NCBI GenBank assembly: GCA_964435775.1
Contig: CAYTAP010000001.1
Coordinates: 1 to 64,000, forward strand
DNA length: 64,000 nt
Source of the DNA: CAYTAP01 sp964435775
Lineage (GTDB): Bacteria; Planctomycetota; Phycisphaerae; Tepidisphaerales; Tepidisphaeraceae
Direction of reading: 5' to 3'
The position numbers were made by a program, and so were the translations under genes. Under the pieces are notes generated by a model that was not told the DNA's origin, made no database searches, and worked only from the letters and a program-made list of their open reading frames with translations. The first letter of the stretch is position 1, and every line of letters starts with the position of its first letter. Positions 1 to 8,328 of the stretch are shown one piece after another.

Positions 1-212
1 GGGCATTTCTCGTTCGTGCCGGGGCGCGTGTAGCCGTTTTCCTGCATCGCCTTGCGGACGCGGCGCTGCGACTTTTCGATGTTGTCCATCGGGAGAAAGC
101 CAAATCCGCACGTCGCGCCTTCCTTGATGACATTGTTGGCGATGTGCGTCGCAATGCTGCGATCGTTGGCGATATTGAGAACAAGCCCCCTTTTCCCTTC
201 GAGCAGACCCAT
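1..212 (-). CDS. fabI: Enoyl-ACP reductase-like protein (FabI family), N-terminal fragment
   Basis: The gene runs off the left edge, so only about 70 N-terminal residues are seen. It begins MGLLEGKRGLVLNIANDRS, which matches the FabI-type short-chain dehydrogenase start (MGLL-GK-GL-L--AN-RSI). FabI catalyses the NADH-dependent last reduction of each fatty acid elongation cycle in the cytoplasm. The usual Rossmann 'GVAN-RSIAWGIA' is here NIANDRSIATHIA, so the first glycine is an asparagine, and the cofactor loop is somewhat unusual. A good Shine-Dalgarno (AAAGGAG) sits just upstream of the ATG at 212. The catalytic Tyr/Lys lie outside the window, so FabI and a related SDR cannot be told apart. 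Confidence 0.7.
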   Translation of the reverse strand, partial: MGLLEGKRGLVLNIANDRSIATHIANNVIKEGATCGFGFLPMDNIEKSQRRVRKAMQENGYTRPGTNEKC

Positions 213-274
213 GCGGACTCCTTTGCAAAGTTAGGCCGGTAGCTTAGTGGTGGAGGCGCGGGATGACAAGCGGG

Positions 275-406
275 TGGTCGGTGGTCCGTTGTCAGTTGTC
301 AGTGGTCGGTGGTCGGAGAGCTATGAAGACAAGGAGGAATACTTGGCGTGTGTACTACTGCCGACTGCCGCCATTTTTGCGACAACGGACCACGGACAAC
401 GGACAA
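275..406. repeat. Inverted heptamer-type repeat element, copy 1
   Basis: The left arm is made of short units such as GGTCGGTGGTCCGTTGTCAG (275-317). The right arm carries the complementary units ACGGACCACGGACAACGGAC (380-406). The two arms could pair across about 60 bases. The same words occur at 3027-3101 and 33655-33773. No coding function is seen between the fabI start and the coiled-coil gene. Confidence 0.8.
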
Positions 407-413
407 AGCACCG

Positions 414-740
414 CTACTTTTCCTCCCCGCACAGCGCCTTGAGAAGCGTCAGCTCATTGAGCACGTTCCGCAATTCATGGACCAGCTTCGTCCGGGAGGG
501 GGCGTTCAGGAGTGACTGCAATTCCGCTTGAATCCGATTGCATTGCTCCTGCTCACTCCGCAATTGCTCAACCTCGGCCAGCAGCGTTTGGTTTTCCCGC
601 GTCAATTCAGTGATTCGGTTGTATGCCTCGGCGATTTCCGGCGCCAGGACGTCAACCGCCAGCCGCTGGACGGCCGCGCGATGCAGCCCAAGCTCGTCGC
701 ATGCCGCCTGCAATCTTGCCGTCATCGTCTCCTGGCCCAT
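414..740 (-). CDS. Small coiled-coil protein of unknown function
   Basis: A 108-residue soluble protein that I do not recognise. Residues about 10-35 are helical and rich in Ala/Leu, and residues about 36-75 form a clear heptad coiled coil (TRENQTLLAEVEQLRSEQEQ). The C-terminus is Leu-rich and ends in GEEK. There is no signal peptide or membrane span. The start has a strong Shine-Dalgarno (AAAGGGAG) 9 bases upstream of ATG 740. It is flanked by a repeat element and by the TMEM175-type gene on the same strand about 145 bases away, so it is probably its own transcript. The coding signal is convincing because of the codon bias and ribosome binding site; the function is not inferable. Confidence 0.65.
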   Translation of the reverse strand: MGQETMTARLQAACDELGLHRAAVQRLAVDVLAPEIAEAYNRITELTRENQTLLAEVEQLRSEQEQCNRIQAELQSLLNAPSRTKLVHELRNVLNELTLLKALCGEEK

Positions 741-884
741 GAAACATCACTCCCTTTATTGTGCGCATGCCCTCCATGCGGGGCGTCCAGGCTAACCTTT
801 TTTGTGCGTTTTGCTCACGTCCGCAATCGCTCTGCCGACCTGATTGCACTACTGTACGCCGAAGACCACACAATTTCCAGAAAA

Positions 885-1460
885 TCATGGCGCGGCATTT
901 CGTTCGATTCGCCGGTCGGGGATCAACCACATCATCGCGACGGCGGCGTAGAGCGTCACCGTGATGCCCGGGTGAACAAACGATGCGGCGATGGCCAGGA
1001 TGTACAAAACCGCCGACGTCTTCCCCTTCCAGTCCTTTCCAACCGCCTTTTTGAGCGGTGAATCGGCGCCTTGCTGATGAATGATCGTGGATTGAAGCAG
1101 CACATACGCCACAGCGGCCATGAAGAGCACCGCGCCATAAATCGCGGTGGGGACGGGGGCAAAGCCACTGGAATCCATCCATCCCGTGGTGAATGGCACG
1201 AGGGACAGCCAAAAGAGCAGATGGAGGTTGGCCCAGAGGATCGCACCGTTGACGCTCCTGGTCAGGTGGAGCATGTGGTGGTGGTTGTTCCAGTAGATAC
1301 CGACGTAAACGAAGCTGAGGAGGTAGGTCAATACCGCCGGCATAAGCTCAAGCAATCCCCGCAGGCCGGCCTGGCGCGGGGGCTCCAAGCCCAGCACCAT
1401 GATCGTGATGATGATGGCAATGACGCCATCGCTGAACGCCTCCAACCGCTGTGTGCTCAT
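885..1460 (-). CDS. TMEM175 (DUF1211) family ion channel-like membrane protein
   Basis: A 191-residue integral membrane protein of the bacterial TMEM175 family, whose studied members are potassium channels. The family signature R-x3-FSDG is at residues 7-12 (LEAFSDGVIAIIITIMVL), and the second conserved block YWNNHHHMLH followed by NLHLLFWLSLVPF is also present. About six transmembrane helices are visible, as expected for a single-repeat bacterial subunit that assembles as a tetramer. The ATG overlaps the xylulokinase stop by four bases (ATGA-type), so the two are translationally coupled; a role in sugar metabolism is not implied. Assignment to the family is firm; ion selectivity is not known here. 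Confidence 0.85.
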   Translation of the reverse strand: MSTQRLEAFSDGVIAIIITIMVLGLEPPRQAGLRGLLELMPAVLTYLLSFVYVGIYWNNHHHMLHLTRSVNGAILWANLHLLFWLSLVPFTTGWMDSSGFAPVPTAIYGAVLFMAAVAYVLLQSTIIHQQGADSPLKKAVGKDWKGKTSAVLYILAIAASFVHPGITVTLYAAVAMMWLIPDRRIERNAAP

Positions 1461-2989
1461 GTGGAAAGCGCCTCGATGTCGGTGAATCGTTCCTTCAAGT
1501 CGAAGTAGAGCTTGTCATACACGGCGTAATGCCGTTCATAAAGCGCCGCGGCTTTTCTATTTGTTGTGATTCTTTCGGTTTGTCGGATGCACGCCTTGCA
1601 CGCCTGCTCCACACTGTCCCAAACACCCGTGCCGACGCCGGCGAGGAGCGCGACCCCGTAGGCCGGTCCTTCGGCGGCGTTGGTCATCACGATCGGCAGG
1701 TTGTAGATGTCGGCCTGCAATTGCCGCCAGAACGCCGAGCGCGCCCCCCCGCCGCTGGCCCGCACCTGGCGGATCGGGAGCTTCATCCCCTTCATGATCT
1801 CCAGCGCATCGCGCATGCCGAACGTGACTCCTTCCATGAGCGAGCGGATCATCATCGCGCGGGTGGATCGCGCGGTCAGACCAATCCATCCGCCCCGCGC
1901 CGCGGGGTCTGGATGCGGGCAGCGCTCGCCGGTCAGGTATGGGAGAAAGAAAAGGCCTTCACTCCCGGCCGGCGCGGATCGGGCGACTTCGATGAGCAGC
2001 TCGTAAGGATCGACCTTCGCCTTTCGCGCCGCCGCCACTTCAGCCTCACCCAGATGATTGCGGAACCATTGGAACGATCCCCCGGCCGACAGCATGCACC
2101 CGAAGACGCACCACTTGCCCTCGACCGCGTGGCACATCGTGTGAACCCGACCGGCCGAATCGAACGTCGGTTCATCCGCGTGCGCGAAGACGACGCCGGA
2201 TGTCCCCAGCGTCGCGCTGACGATGCCCCCGCTGACGATACCGTTCCCCACCGCCCCGGCCGCCTGGTCCCCCGCGCCGCCCACGACCGGCGTCCCCTCC
2301 TTCAAGCCCATCGCCGCCGCGCCGGCTTTGCTCAGCGCCCCGCTGACAACCTGAGACTCATGAACTTCGGGCATCAGCGCCTTGTCGATCTCCAACAGCC
2401 CCAGAAGCTCATCCGACCACCTGCGATTCCGCACGTCGAGCAGGAGCGTGCCGCTGGCGTCGCTGACCTCCGTGGCGTATTCGCCGGTCATTTTGAAGCG
2501 GATGTAATCCTTGGGAAGCAGCACATGGCGGGTTTTTTCATATATTTTTGGCTGATGCGCTCGGACCCACAAAACCTTGGGCGCGGTGAAGCCGGTCAGC
2601 GCGGGGTTGGCGACCATCTCGATCAGCTTTTCGCGTCCCCCCGCTTTGCGGGTGATCTCGGCGCACTCGGCCACGGTCCGCTGATCGTTCCAAAGCAGGG
2701 CAGACCGCAGCGGTTTTTCTCCGTTGCCCATGAAGACGCTGCCGTGCATCTGCCCGGAGAGGCCGATCGCTCCGATGGCGCCCGCCTTCAATTTCGCCTT
2801 CTTCAGAACGGCCTTTGTCGCCTGACAAACCGACGACCACCAATCCTCGGGATTCTGCTCCGACCAACCCGGCCGGGGCGTGAAGATCGGATGCTCCGCC
2901 GTCGCGGTCGCCAGGACATTCCCCGCCTCATCACACACCAGTGTTTTGGTCCCGCTGGTTCCGATATCAATCCCAAGCAGATGGCTCAT
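1457..2989 (-). CDS. xylB: Xylulokinase (FGGY carbohydrate kinase)
   Basis: A 510-residue FGGY kinase predicted to phosphorylate D-xylulose to D-xylulose 5-phosphate in the cytoplasm, feeding the pentose phosphate pathway. Visible motifs: the N-terminal phosphate loop GIDIGTSGTKTLV, the substrate-binding region LSGQMHGSV, the aspartate in GAGDQAAGA, GTSGVVF, and the C-terminal FGGY block (VRASGGGARSAFWRQLQADIYNLP). These fit XylB better than glycerol or ribulose kinases. I use the ATG at 2989 (MSHLLGIDIG) because it gives the family-typical N-terminus and has AAGGAC upstream; an ATG at 3013 is also in frame. No xylose isomerase gene is adjacent. Confidence 0.9.
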   Translation of the reverse strand: MSHLLGIDIGTSGTKTLVCDEAGNVLATATAEHPIFTPRPGWSEQNPEDWWSSVCQATKAVLKKAKLKAGAIGAIGLSGQMHGSVFMGNGEKPLRSALLWNDQRTVAECAEITRKAGGREKLIEMVANPALTGFTAPKVLWVRAHQPKIYEKTRHVLLPKDYIRFKMTGEYATEVSDASGTLLLDVRNRRWSDELLGLLEIDKALMPEVHESQVVSGALSKAGAAAMGLKEGTPVVGGAGDQAAGAVGNGIVSGGIVSATLGTSGVVFAHADEPTFDSAGRVHTMCHAVEGKWCVFGCMLSAGGSFQWFRNHLGEAEVAAARKAKVDPYELLIEVARSAPAGSEGLFFLPYLTGERCPHPDPAARGGWIGLTARSTRAMMIRSLMEGVTFGMRDALEIMKGMKLPIRQVRASGGGARSAFWRQLQADIYNLPIVMTNAAEGPAYGVALLAGVGTGVWDSVEQACKACIRQTERITTNRKAAALYERHYAVYDKLYFDLKERFTDIEALST

Positions 2990-3026
2990 GGTGATGGTCC
3001 TTGTTGTGGTCATGTTGAACAGCGAT

Positions 3027-3101
3027 CGTCCGTGGTCCGTTGTCCGTGGTCAGTGGTCAGTTGTATTTGCAACGGACAACTGACCACGGACAACGGACAA
3101 C
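3027..3101. repeat. Inverted heptamer-type repeat element, copy 2
   Basis: A compact copy of the element at 275-406. The left arm reads CGTGGTCCGTTGTCCGTGG and the right arm reads CAACTGACCACGGACAACGG, with a loop of about 10 bases. It can form a strong hairpin between the xylB start and the plsY stop, so it may also act as a transcription barrier. Confidence 0.85.
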
Positions 3102-3126
3102 GTCGGATGAATCATTCGCAACCCGC

Positions 3127-3825
3127 CTATTGCGTGCGCGGCTCCCGCATGTCCGGCGATCCCGGCTTTTTCACAATACGATGTTCCGTCCCCGCGCGGA
3201 GCCGGGCAAGATTGGTGCGATGTTTCCATGTAATCAACACCGCCATCGCCAGGGCGAAAATAAGCAGCGGCAACTGCGCGTCAAAGACCGGCCAGCCCAT
3301 CGCCTTGCCAAAGGCGATATACAACAACGGAAATGCCCCGATTCCCGCGACCGACGCCAGGCTTACGTAGCGCGTCCATTTGAAAATGACCAGGAAGAGC
3401 ACCGTCCCGACAAGCCCCGGCAGCGTATAATACGGCCACAACCCGAGCATCACGCCCGCGCTTGTCGCCACACCTTTGCCCCCTTTGAAGCCAAGAAAGA
3501 TGCTGAACATATGCCCGACAATTGTCGCGCACCCCACACCCATCCACAGGAGATAGTGCCCTTCGCCAATGTCCAGCCCATCATGCCGATGGAGCACCCA
3601 CCCCGCCGCCACCATCGGAACAAGCCCCTTGAGCATGTCGAGCGTGAAGACGACCGCAAACCAGCGCCCGCCCAGCAGTCGCCCGACATTCGTCGCCCCA
3701 ATGTTGCCGCTCCCCCACAGTCGCGGATCCACCCCCTTGGCCAGTCCCACGACCAGCCCAAACGGAATCGACCCGATCAGGTACGCCGCCGCCATCAGAA
3801 TCAACAATTGACATTCCACCGCCAT
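3127..3825 (-). CDS. plsY: Glycerol-3-phosphate acyltransferase PlsY
   Basis: A 232-residue membrane protein that transfers an acyl group from acyl-phosphate to glycerol 3-phosphate, the first step of phospholipid synthesis in bacteria lacking PlsB. All family motifs are present: AAYLIGSIPFGLVVG with the essential serine, the block GSGNIGATNVGR, and GFKGGKGVATSAG. Several hydrophobic helices are visible. I chose ATG 3825 (MAVECQLLIL) because the first membrane helix starts just after it; the open frame continues upstream with a non-family, polar stretch. The C-terminus is extended by about 25 residues rich in Arg. The gene is monocistronic between a repeat and a divergent gene. PlsC, the next enzyme of the pathway, is encoded at 59491-60198. 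Confidence 0.9.
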   Translation of the reverse strand: MAVECQLLILMAAAYLIGSIPFGLVVGLAKGVDPRLWGSGNIGATNVGRLLGGRWFAVVFTLDMLKGLVPMVAAGWVLHRHDGLDIGEGHYLLWMGVGCATIVGHMFSIFLGFKGGKGVATSAGVMLGLWPYYTLPGLVGTVLFLVIFKWTRYVSLASVAGIGAFPLLYIAFGKAMGWPVFDAQLPLLIFALAMAVLITWKHRTNLARLRAGTEHRIVKKPGSPDMREPRTQ

Positions 3826-4069
3826 TGGGGAGCAGTTGTACACGACGGCTCGGCGATTGTCAGCGGCTTGCGATCGGGCAACCATTGTCGAGTGCGGCAC
3901 TGTCCGTTCCGCCGCCAAATCAAAAGTTCCAATGGTACGCCGCCCTTCCAAGTTGTTGCGATGGGTGGTTTGGGTACAATCATGTTTGCTGACATTGGGA
4001 CTGAAGTCCCGCACGTCCCTGCCTGCTTATTGTTCCAGGCGGCATTTCTGTCCAAAGCTCAGGAAGCTC

Positions 4070-4897
4070 ATGAAACTGTTCAACCAGCAACACCGCTTCG
4101 TCCAGGTTCTTCTCCTTCTCACCGCCGGGGGGGCGATCGTGGCGCTGGCGGCGTGGGGAATCTTTCTGGCGCGCGGGGGTGCGGAAAATGGGATCGAGGC
4201 GATCACGGCGATTGTTTCGGGTGTATTTGCTGTAACGATGCTGATTTGCGCATTGGCGACGGTGCCCGCCTCCCGGCGGGCGACGCGGTGGCTGGCGCGG
4301 ATGCGCGCGGGAGAGGCCGCGGCGCACTGGGTGTATCCAAAAGATTTCTGGGAGGCGTGGGTCCGGCGGGAGCGTCGATGGTTTGGCTCGGCAACCTGGG
4401 GCGCGATCGCGGTCGTCGCGATCATGGGGGGCATCATCACCTACGCGCTCTCGACGGCGCCGGTGGCCGCTGGCCCCGGGCGGGCCGCCACGGTGGCCAC
4501 CTCGGCCGCGATCACGCTGGGGGTCATCGGGCTGATTGTCCTGGGGATGCTGAGCTATCGAGGCCGCCGCGTGCGCCGGCTGCTGGCGTGCGGGGAGTGC
4601 TATCTGATGAATGACGCGGCGTACGTCGGGGGCGATTTCGCGTATTGGAACGCCCACATGCGTGGGCTCCACGGCGTGGAACTGAAGGAGGCGACCGACA
4701 AGTCGCCGGCGGTCATCGAGCTGAGCATCGGCATGTCGCGCGGAGCGGGGAAAGTGACCCGCGCCGCGGGCGCGGCCAGCCTGGCGGCCGGCGGCGCCTA
4801 CTTCAGCGAGTACCTGACGATCACCCGCATCCCAGTCCCCGACCAGCACATCGAAGAGGCGAGAACAATCGTCGCGGCCTGGACGAGCGGGCGATAG
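4070..4897 (+). CDS. Membrane protein of unknown function
   Basis: A 275-residue protein not matched to a named family. It has two N-terminal membrane helices (about residues 12-32 and 40-60), a short cytosolic stretch (YPKDFWEAWVRRERRWF), two more helices (about 105-125 and 137-160), and a C-terminal soluble domain of about 110 residues ending IEEARTIVAAWTSGR. The start ATG 4070 has AGGAAG upstream. The arrangement resembles proteins with paired helices flanking small cytosolic segments. It is divergent from plsY with about 245 bases between start codons. Nothing in the sequence identifies an enzymatic role. Confidence 0.65.
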   Translation: MKLFNQQHRFVQVLLLLTAGGAIVALAAWGIFLARGGAENGIEAITAIVSGVFAVTMLICALATVPASRRATRWLARMRAGEAAAHWVYPKDFWEAWVRRERRWFGSATWGAIAVVAIMGGIITYALSTAPVAAGPGRAATVATSAAITLGVIGLIVLGMLSYRGRRVRRLLACGECYLMNDAAYVGGDFAYWNAHMRGLHGVELKEATDKSPAVIELSIGMSRGAGKVTRAAGAASLAAGGAYFSEYLTITRIPVPDQHIEEARTIVAAWTSGR

Positions 4898-5002
4898 AAC
4901 CACCCAGCGGATATTTCAGGTTACGCAACTGTTGACAACGCTGGGTCCATGTTGAAAGTTGCAGGGATGAAGTCATCAACACGCATTGCCGAGCACGGGT
5001 TC

Positions 5003-6563
5003 ATGGCAAACAGGATCAAGGGCTGGTTGTGCGCGGGGCTGGCGCTGCTGTCGATCACCTGCATCCTCCCTGCGGCGCGGGGGGCGGAGGGGAAAAAGCT
5101 CAAGGCGCTCATCATCGGCGTCGATGGGATGCGCGCGGACGCCTTCGAGCAGGCGGATGCCCCGAATCTGCATGCGCTGATGAAAAAGGGCGCCTACAGC
5201 GACCGCGCCCAGGCCGAGGGGATCACGGTCAGCGCCCCCAACTGGTCGTCGATCATGAACGGCGTCCATATCGACAAGCACGGCGTCTATTCCAACAATT
5301 ACAAGAGTGACACGCTGAAGGATTACCCGGATTTTTTCACTTATCTCGAGCGCTACAACTCAAAGCTCAATACCGTGCGGCTGATCACATGGAACGATTT
5401 CCATGACAAGCAGCCCACCGGCGCGGACATCGACCTGTATCACAACATGGGGAATCACGGGGATCAGGTCATGGCCGACAAGGCCGCCGCGATCCTGGCG
5501 GGGAAGGATCCGGAGGTGAAGGTGGACCCCGATGTCCTGTTCATCTACTTCGGGAGCGTGGACGAGACGGGGCACGGCCACGGCTTCAGTCCCGAATCGC
5601 CGGCGTACATGAAGGCGATCGCCACGATGGACCGGCAGGCCGGCGAACTGCTCCGCGCCGTCGCCGCCCGCCCCACCCGCGGCCAGGAGCAATGGCTGAT
5701 CTTGATGACCAGCGACCACGGCGGCGCGCTGGATCGTCAGCACGGCGGAACCACCGAGGATCGGCGGACGATTCCGTTCCTCGTCGGCGGCGACGCCGCC
5801 GCGCCGGGGACGATTTTCCCCGCGCCGATGAATGTCGATGTGGCCGCGACCGTCCTGACCTGGATGGGCGTTCCGATTGACGCCAAATGGAACCTGGACA
5901 GCCACGCCGTTGGATTGAAGCCGTCGGCCCCGCCGAAGGTGGCGTATGGGACCAACGTCATCTTCAACGGCGACGCCGAGTACGATGGGGGAATCCCGCA
6001 GGCCAAGCGCACGAGCTTCGACCTGTACGCCAGCGGCTGGCGCGACGATGAGCCCGGCGGCATCACGATGCTCAACTACGCCGAAGCGGGCGCCGGCGGC
6101 AACGACCTGACGGCCGCCAAAGCCGAAGGGGGCAACGTCGGCCAGCACTTTTTCGCCGGCGGCCCGTCGGCGTCGCCGATCAGCCGAATGACGCAGACGA
6201 TCGACTTGTCGGCTCTGAAAGCGCAGATTGACGCCGGGCGGGTGCAGGGCACGCTCTCGGCGCTCCTCGGCGGCTGGGGGGGGGCGCAATGATGTGGCCG
6301 TTGTCACCGCGCGCTATCATGATTCCTCCGGTTACATCATCGGGACAAGCAGCATCGGCCCGGTCAGCGCCGTCGACCGCAAGAACGCGACCGCCCTGAT
6401 CAAACAGGAGGAAACGGTGGAGGTGGTCCCCGGCGCGCGGAGCGTCACCATCGAATTGCTCTGCCTCCGCCATCAAAAGGGAAGCCGCGGCGACGGCAAC
6501 ACCGCCAGCGCCGACAACATCTCCCTGGTCTTCTCGGCCAGACCGGCGAAGAAAGGGAAGTGA
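5003..6563 (+). CDS. Secreted alkaline-phosphatase-superfamily phosphodiesterase, frameshifted
   Basis: The product is a type I phosphodiesterase/nucleotide pyrophosphatase-like enzyme with a signal peptide (residues 1-26, ending PAARGAEG). Metal-site motifs are visible: IIGVDGMRADAF, the nucleophile region TVSAPNWSSIMNG, FGSVDETGHGHG and MTSDHGGALDRQHG. The first frame ends at 6292 just after nine G residues (6276-6284). A second frame continues to 6563 with coherent protein (VAVVTARYHDSSGYIIGTSS) that looks like a beta-sandwich C-terminal domain. Deleting one G gives a 519-residue protein. This is either a sequencing indel or real inactivation/phase variation of the C-terminal domain. The start at 5003 fits the signal peptide; upstream ATGs at 4949 and 4967 are alternatives. 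Confidence 0.8.
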
Positions 6564-6570
6564 AGGTGGG

Positions 6571-6727
6571 GATTTTTGATTTTTGATTTTTGATTTGCGA
6601 TTGAAGAAGCAGCGAGTCGCCGTGCGCATTTCGTAGGGTCCGCCTCGCGGACCATTGCTTTAAAAGCATGCATGATGGTCCGCGAGGCGGACCCTACACA
6701 AGCAGGGATTTTCGATTTTCGATTGGA
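6571..6727. repeat. GATTTTT-type short tandem repeats flanking a palindrome
   Basis: At 6571-6596 the unit GATTTTT is repeated about four times. A related GATTTTC version occurs at 6706-6727, each followed by a GATTGRAGAAG-like word. The pair brackets the perfect palindrome at 6633-6697, so the whole looks like a duplicated composite intergenic element. Confidence 0.65.
6633..6697. repeat. Perfect 23-bp inverted repeat (hairpin element)
   Basis: The left arm 6633-6655 begins GTAGGGTCCGCCTCGCGG, and the right arm 6675-6697 is its exact reverse complement. The 19-base centre contains TGCTTTAAAAGCA, which nearly extends the stem. A degenerate second copy follows at 6756-6832. It lies downstream of the frameshifted phosphodiesterase and downstream of the convergent FMN dehydrogenase gene. 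Confidence 0.9.
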
Positions 6728-6755
6728 GAAGACGCAAGACCGATCCGGGCATCTC

Positions 6756-6832
6756 GCAGGGTCCGTGGGAATCCGCGGACCATTGCCGCGATGGTGAAGA
6801 TGGTCCGCGGCGTACTGCAGATCCTACGCAGG
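6756..6832. repeat. Degenerate second copy of the hairpin element
   Basis: The left arm is CGCAGGGTCCGTGGGAATCC (from 6756) and continues to GCGGACCATTG. The right arm contains ATGGTCCGCGG (from about 6800) and ATCCTACGCAGG. The words match the perfect copy at 6633-6697 with several substitutions, so the two share ancestry. Confidence 0.65.
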
Positions 6833-6855
6833 ATAAGAGTTGCAACGAATCCGAA

Positions 6856-8004
6856 TCACCCTGTCGCCAATCGCCTGGCCAGATCCCCCGTTGTCGCGCA
6901 GCACAGTTGCTCCATGACCTGAAGCAGTTGCTTTTTCAGGATGGCGATCGTGTGCGTTCCGCCCTTGTCGCCCATGGCCGCGACGCCGTACATGAAGCTT
7001 CTGCCCATGAAGGTGAACTGCGCGCCGCTGGCCAGGGCGCAGGCGATGTCCGGGCCGCCGCGGATGCCGCTGTCCATCATGATCTTGATCTTGTCCCCAT
7101 ATTTTCCCGCGATTCCCTGGAGCGAATGAATCGCCGACGGCCCGGCGTCAAGCTGTCGCCCGCCGTGGTTCGAGACGATGATCCCGTCGATCCCCAGCTT
7201 GATGCAGCGTTCGGTGTCCTCTTCGCTGACGATCCCCTTGAGCACGAGTTTCCCCTTCCACAGGTCCCGGATCGCCGCGACCTTTTGCTCATTGAGTCGC
7301 CCGTTGAAGGTCTTGTTCATGAACAGGCCCAGGTGGTGCATGTCCATCCCCTTAGGCATATAGGGCGTCAACACTTCGAACGACGGTTGGCCGTGCTTGA
7401 GCGTGTGAAACGCCCAGTTCGGCCGGCCGAGGATCTGCAAAATGTTTCGCAGCGTCATCCGCGGCGGCATCGCCAGGCCATTGCGGATCTCCTTGGGGCG
7501 ATATCCGAACGCCGGCACATCGCTCAGGATGACGAGGACCGGGCAATGCTCGGCCGCCCGCTTGATGATCTGATCGCGGAGCGAATCCTCCGCCGGGTGA
7601 TAGAGCTGAAACCACGCTCGCCCCTGCGTGATCTCGCCGATTCGCTCGATGCTGGAGGTGCTGACGGTGCTGAGGACAAACGGAATGTTCTGGTCAAATG
7701 CCGCCTTGGCGAGAATCTCCGGCGAGCCCGGCCAGATCAGCCCCTGGAGCCCCACCGGCGCGATCCCGAACGGCGCATCATACACATGCCCGAACAATTC
7801 GGTCTTCATGTCGCATCCGCCGTGCGCTTCGAGATATTGGGGTACGAGTGAAATCTCGCGAAGGTCGGAGGTGTTGCGGCGAAGATTCAATTCCTCGTTG
7901 CATCCGCCGTCGAGATATTCAAAGGCGAAGCGTGGAATCCGCCGCCGGGCCTTGTTTCGCAGATCGTCGATGGAGGGGTAGTTGGGGTTGTAGTCGAGAT
8001 TCAT
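6856..8004 (-). CDS. FMN-dependent alpha-hydroxy-acid dehydrogenase (lactate dehydrogenase/glycolate oxidase family)
   Basis: A 382-residue TIM-barrel flavoenzyme predicted to oxidise an L-2-hydroxy acid to the 2-keto acid. Active-site residues of the family are present: Tyr in FEYLDGG, APVGLQGLIWP at the FMN site, Tyr in WFQLYHP, Asp in ILSDVPAFGYR (the usual TVDTP-LG-R is changed on both sides of the Asp), Lys in KGKLVLKGI, the base His and substrate Arg in SNHGGRQLD, and DSGIRGGPDI for the FMN phosphate. The altered Asp block suggests a substrate different from lactate. The ATG at 8004 has AGGAC upstream. It is a single gene; no lactate permease or partner subunit is nearby. Confidence 0.88.
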   Translation of the reverse strand: MNLDYNPNYPSIDDLRNKARRRIPRFAFEYLDGGCNEELNLRRNTSDLREISLVPQYLEAHGGCDMKTELFGHVYDAPFGIAPVGLQGLIWPGSPEILAKAAFDQNIPFVLSTVSTSSIERIGEITQGRAWFQLYHPAEDSLRDQIIKRAAEHCPVLVILSDVPAFGYRPKEIRNGLAMPPRMTLRNILQILGRPNWAFHTLKHGQPSFEVLTPYMPKGMDMHHLGLFMNKTFNGRLNEQKVAAIRDLWKGKLVLKGIVSEEDTERCIKLGIDGIIVSNHGGRQLDAGPSAIHSLQGIAGKYGDKIKIMMDSGIRGGPDIACALASGAQFTFMGRSFMYGVAAMGDKGGTHTIAILKKQLLQVMEQLCCATTGDLARRLATG

Positions 8005-8328
8005 GGTGTCAGGTCCTGGCGCGGGAGACCTCCCGCGTGCCCGGATCATCCTAACCGCAATCGCGAGGATTTCACATACGGCGGGGAAACGCAACCAAGA
8101 GAAGAAGATTAAACCACGAGGACACGAAGATCACGAAGCGGCGCCTCTATTGCGCTGCCTCCTTCGCATCTGATGGTTTGTCCAAAATAATAAAAAGGAA
8201 TGTCTGAGCGCGGCGCTGTGCCATGCGTCGACGAACCGCTTCGTGTTCGTTGTGGCTTGGTGGTTCAACATTCTTGGTTCAATGCGAATTCTGTCCCCGC
8301 GGCCGCCTGCAGCGGGGGCAGGCTGACA
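8005..8328. other. Intergenic region with an inverted pair of CACGAAG-type repeats
   Basis: No gene is seen here. The word AACCACGAGGACACGAAG (8112 onward) is followed about 120 bases later by its inverted relative CTTCGTGTTCGTTGTGGC (8239 onward), itself part of GAACCGCTTC...TGGTGGTTC (8233-8266). This type of CACGAAG repeat is common between genes in many bacterial genomes. It separates the FMN dehydrogenase start from the sodC stop. Confidence 0.6.

Noticed and set aside
1451..4614. Long open frames on the plus strand opposite xylB and plsY
   Set aside because: They lie antisense to well-matched genes, have Arg/Pro/His-rich products and no ribosome binding sites. High GC gives such frames everywhere in this window.
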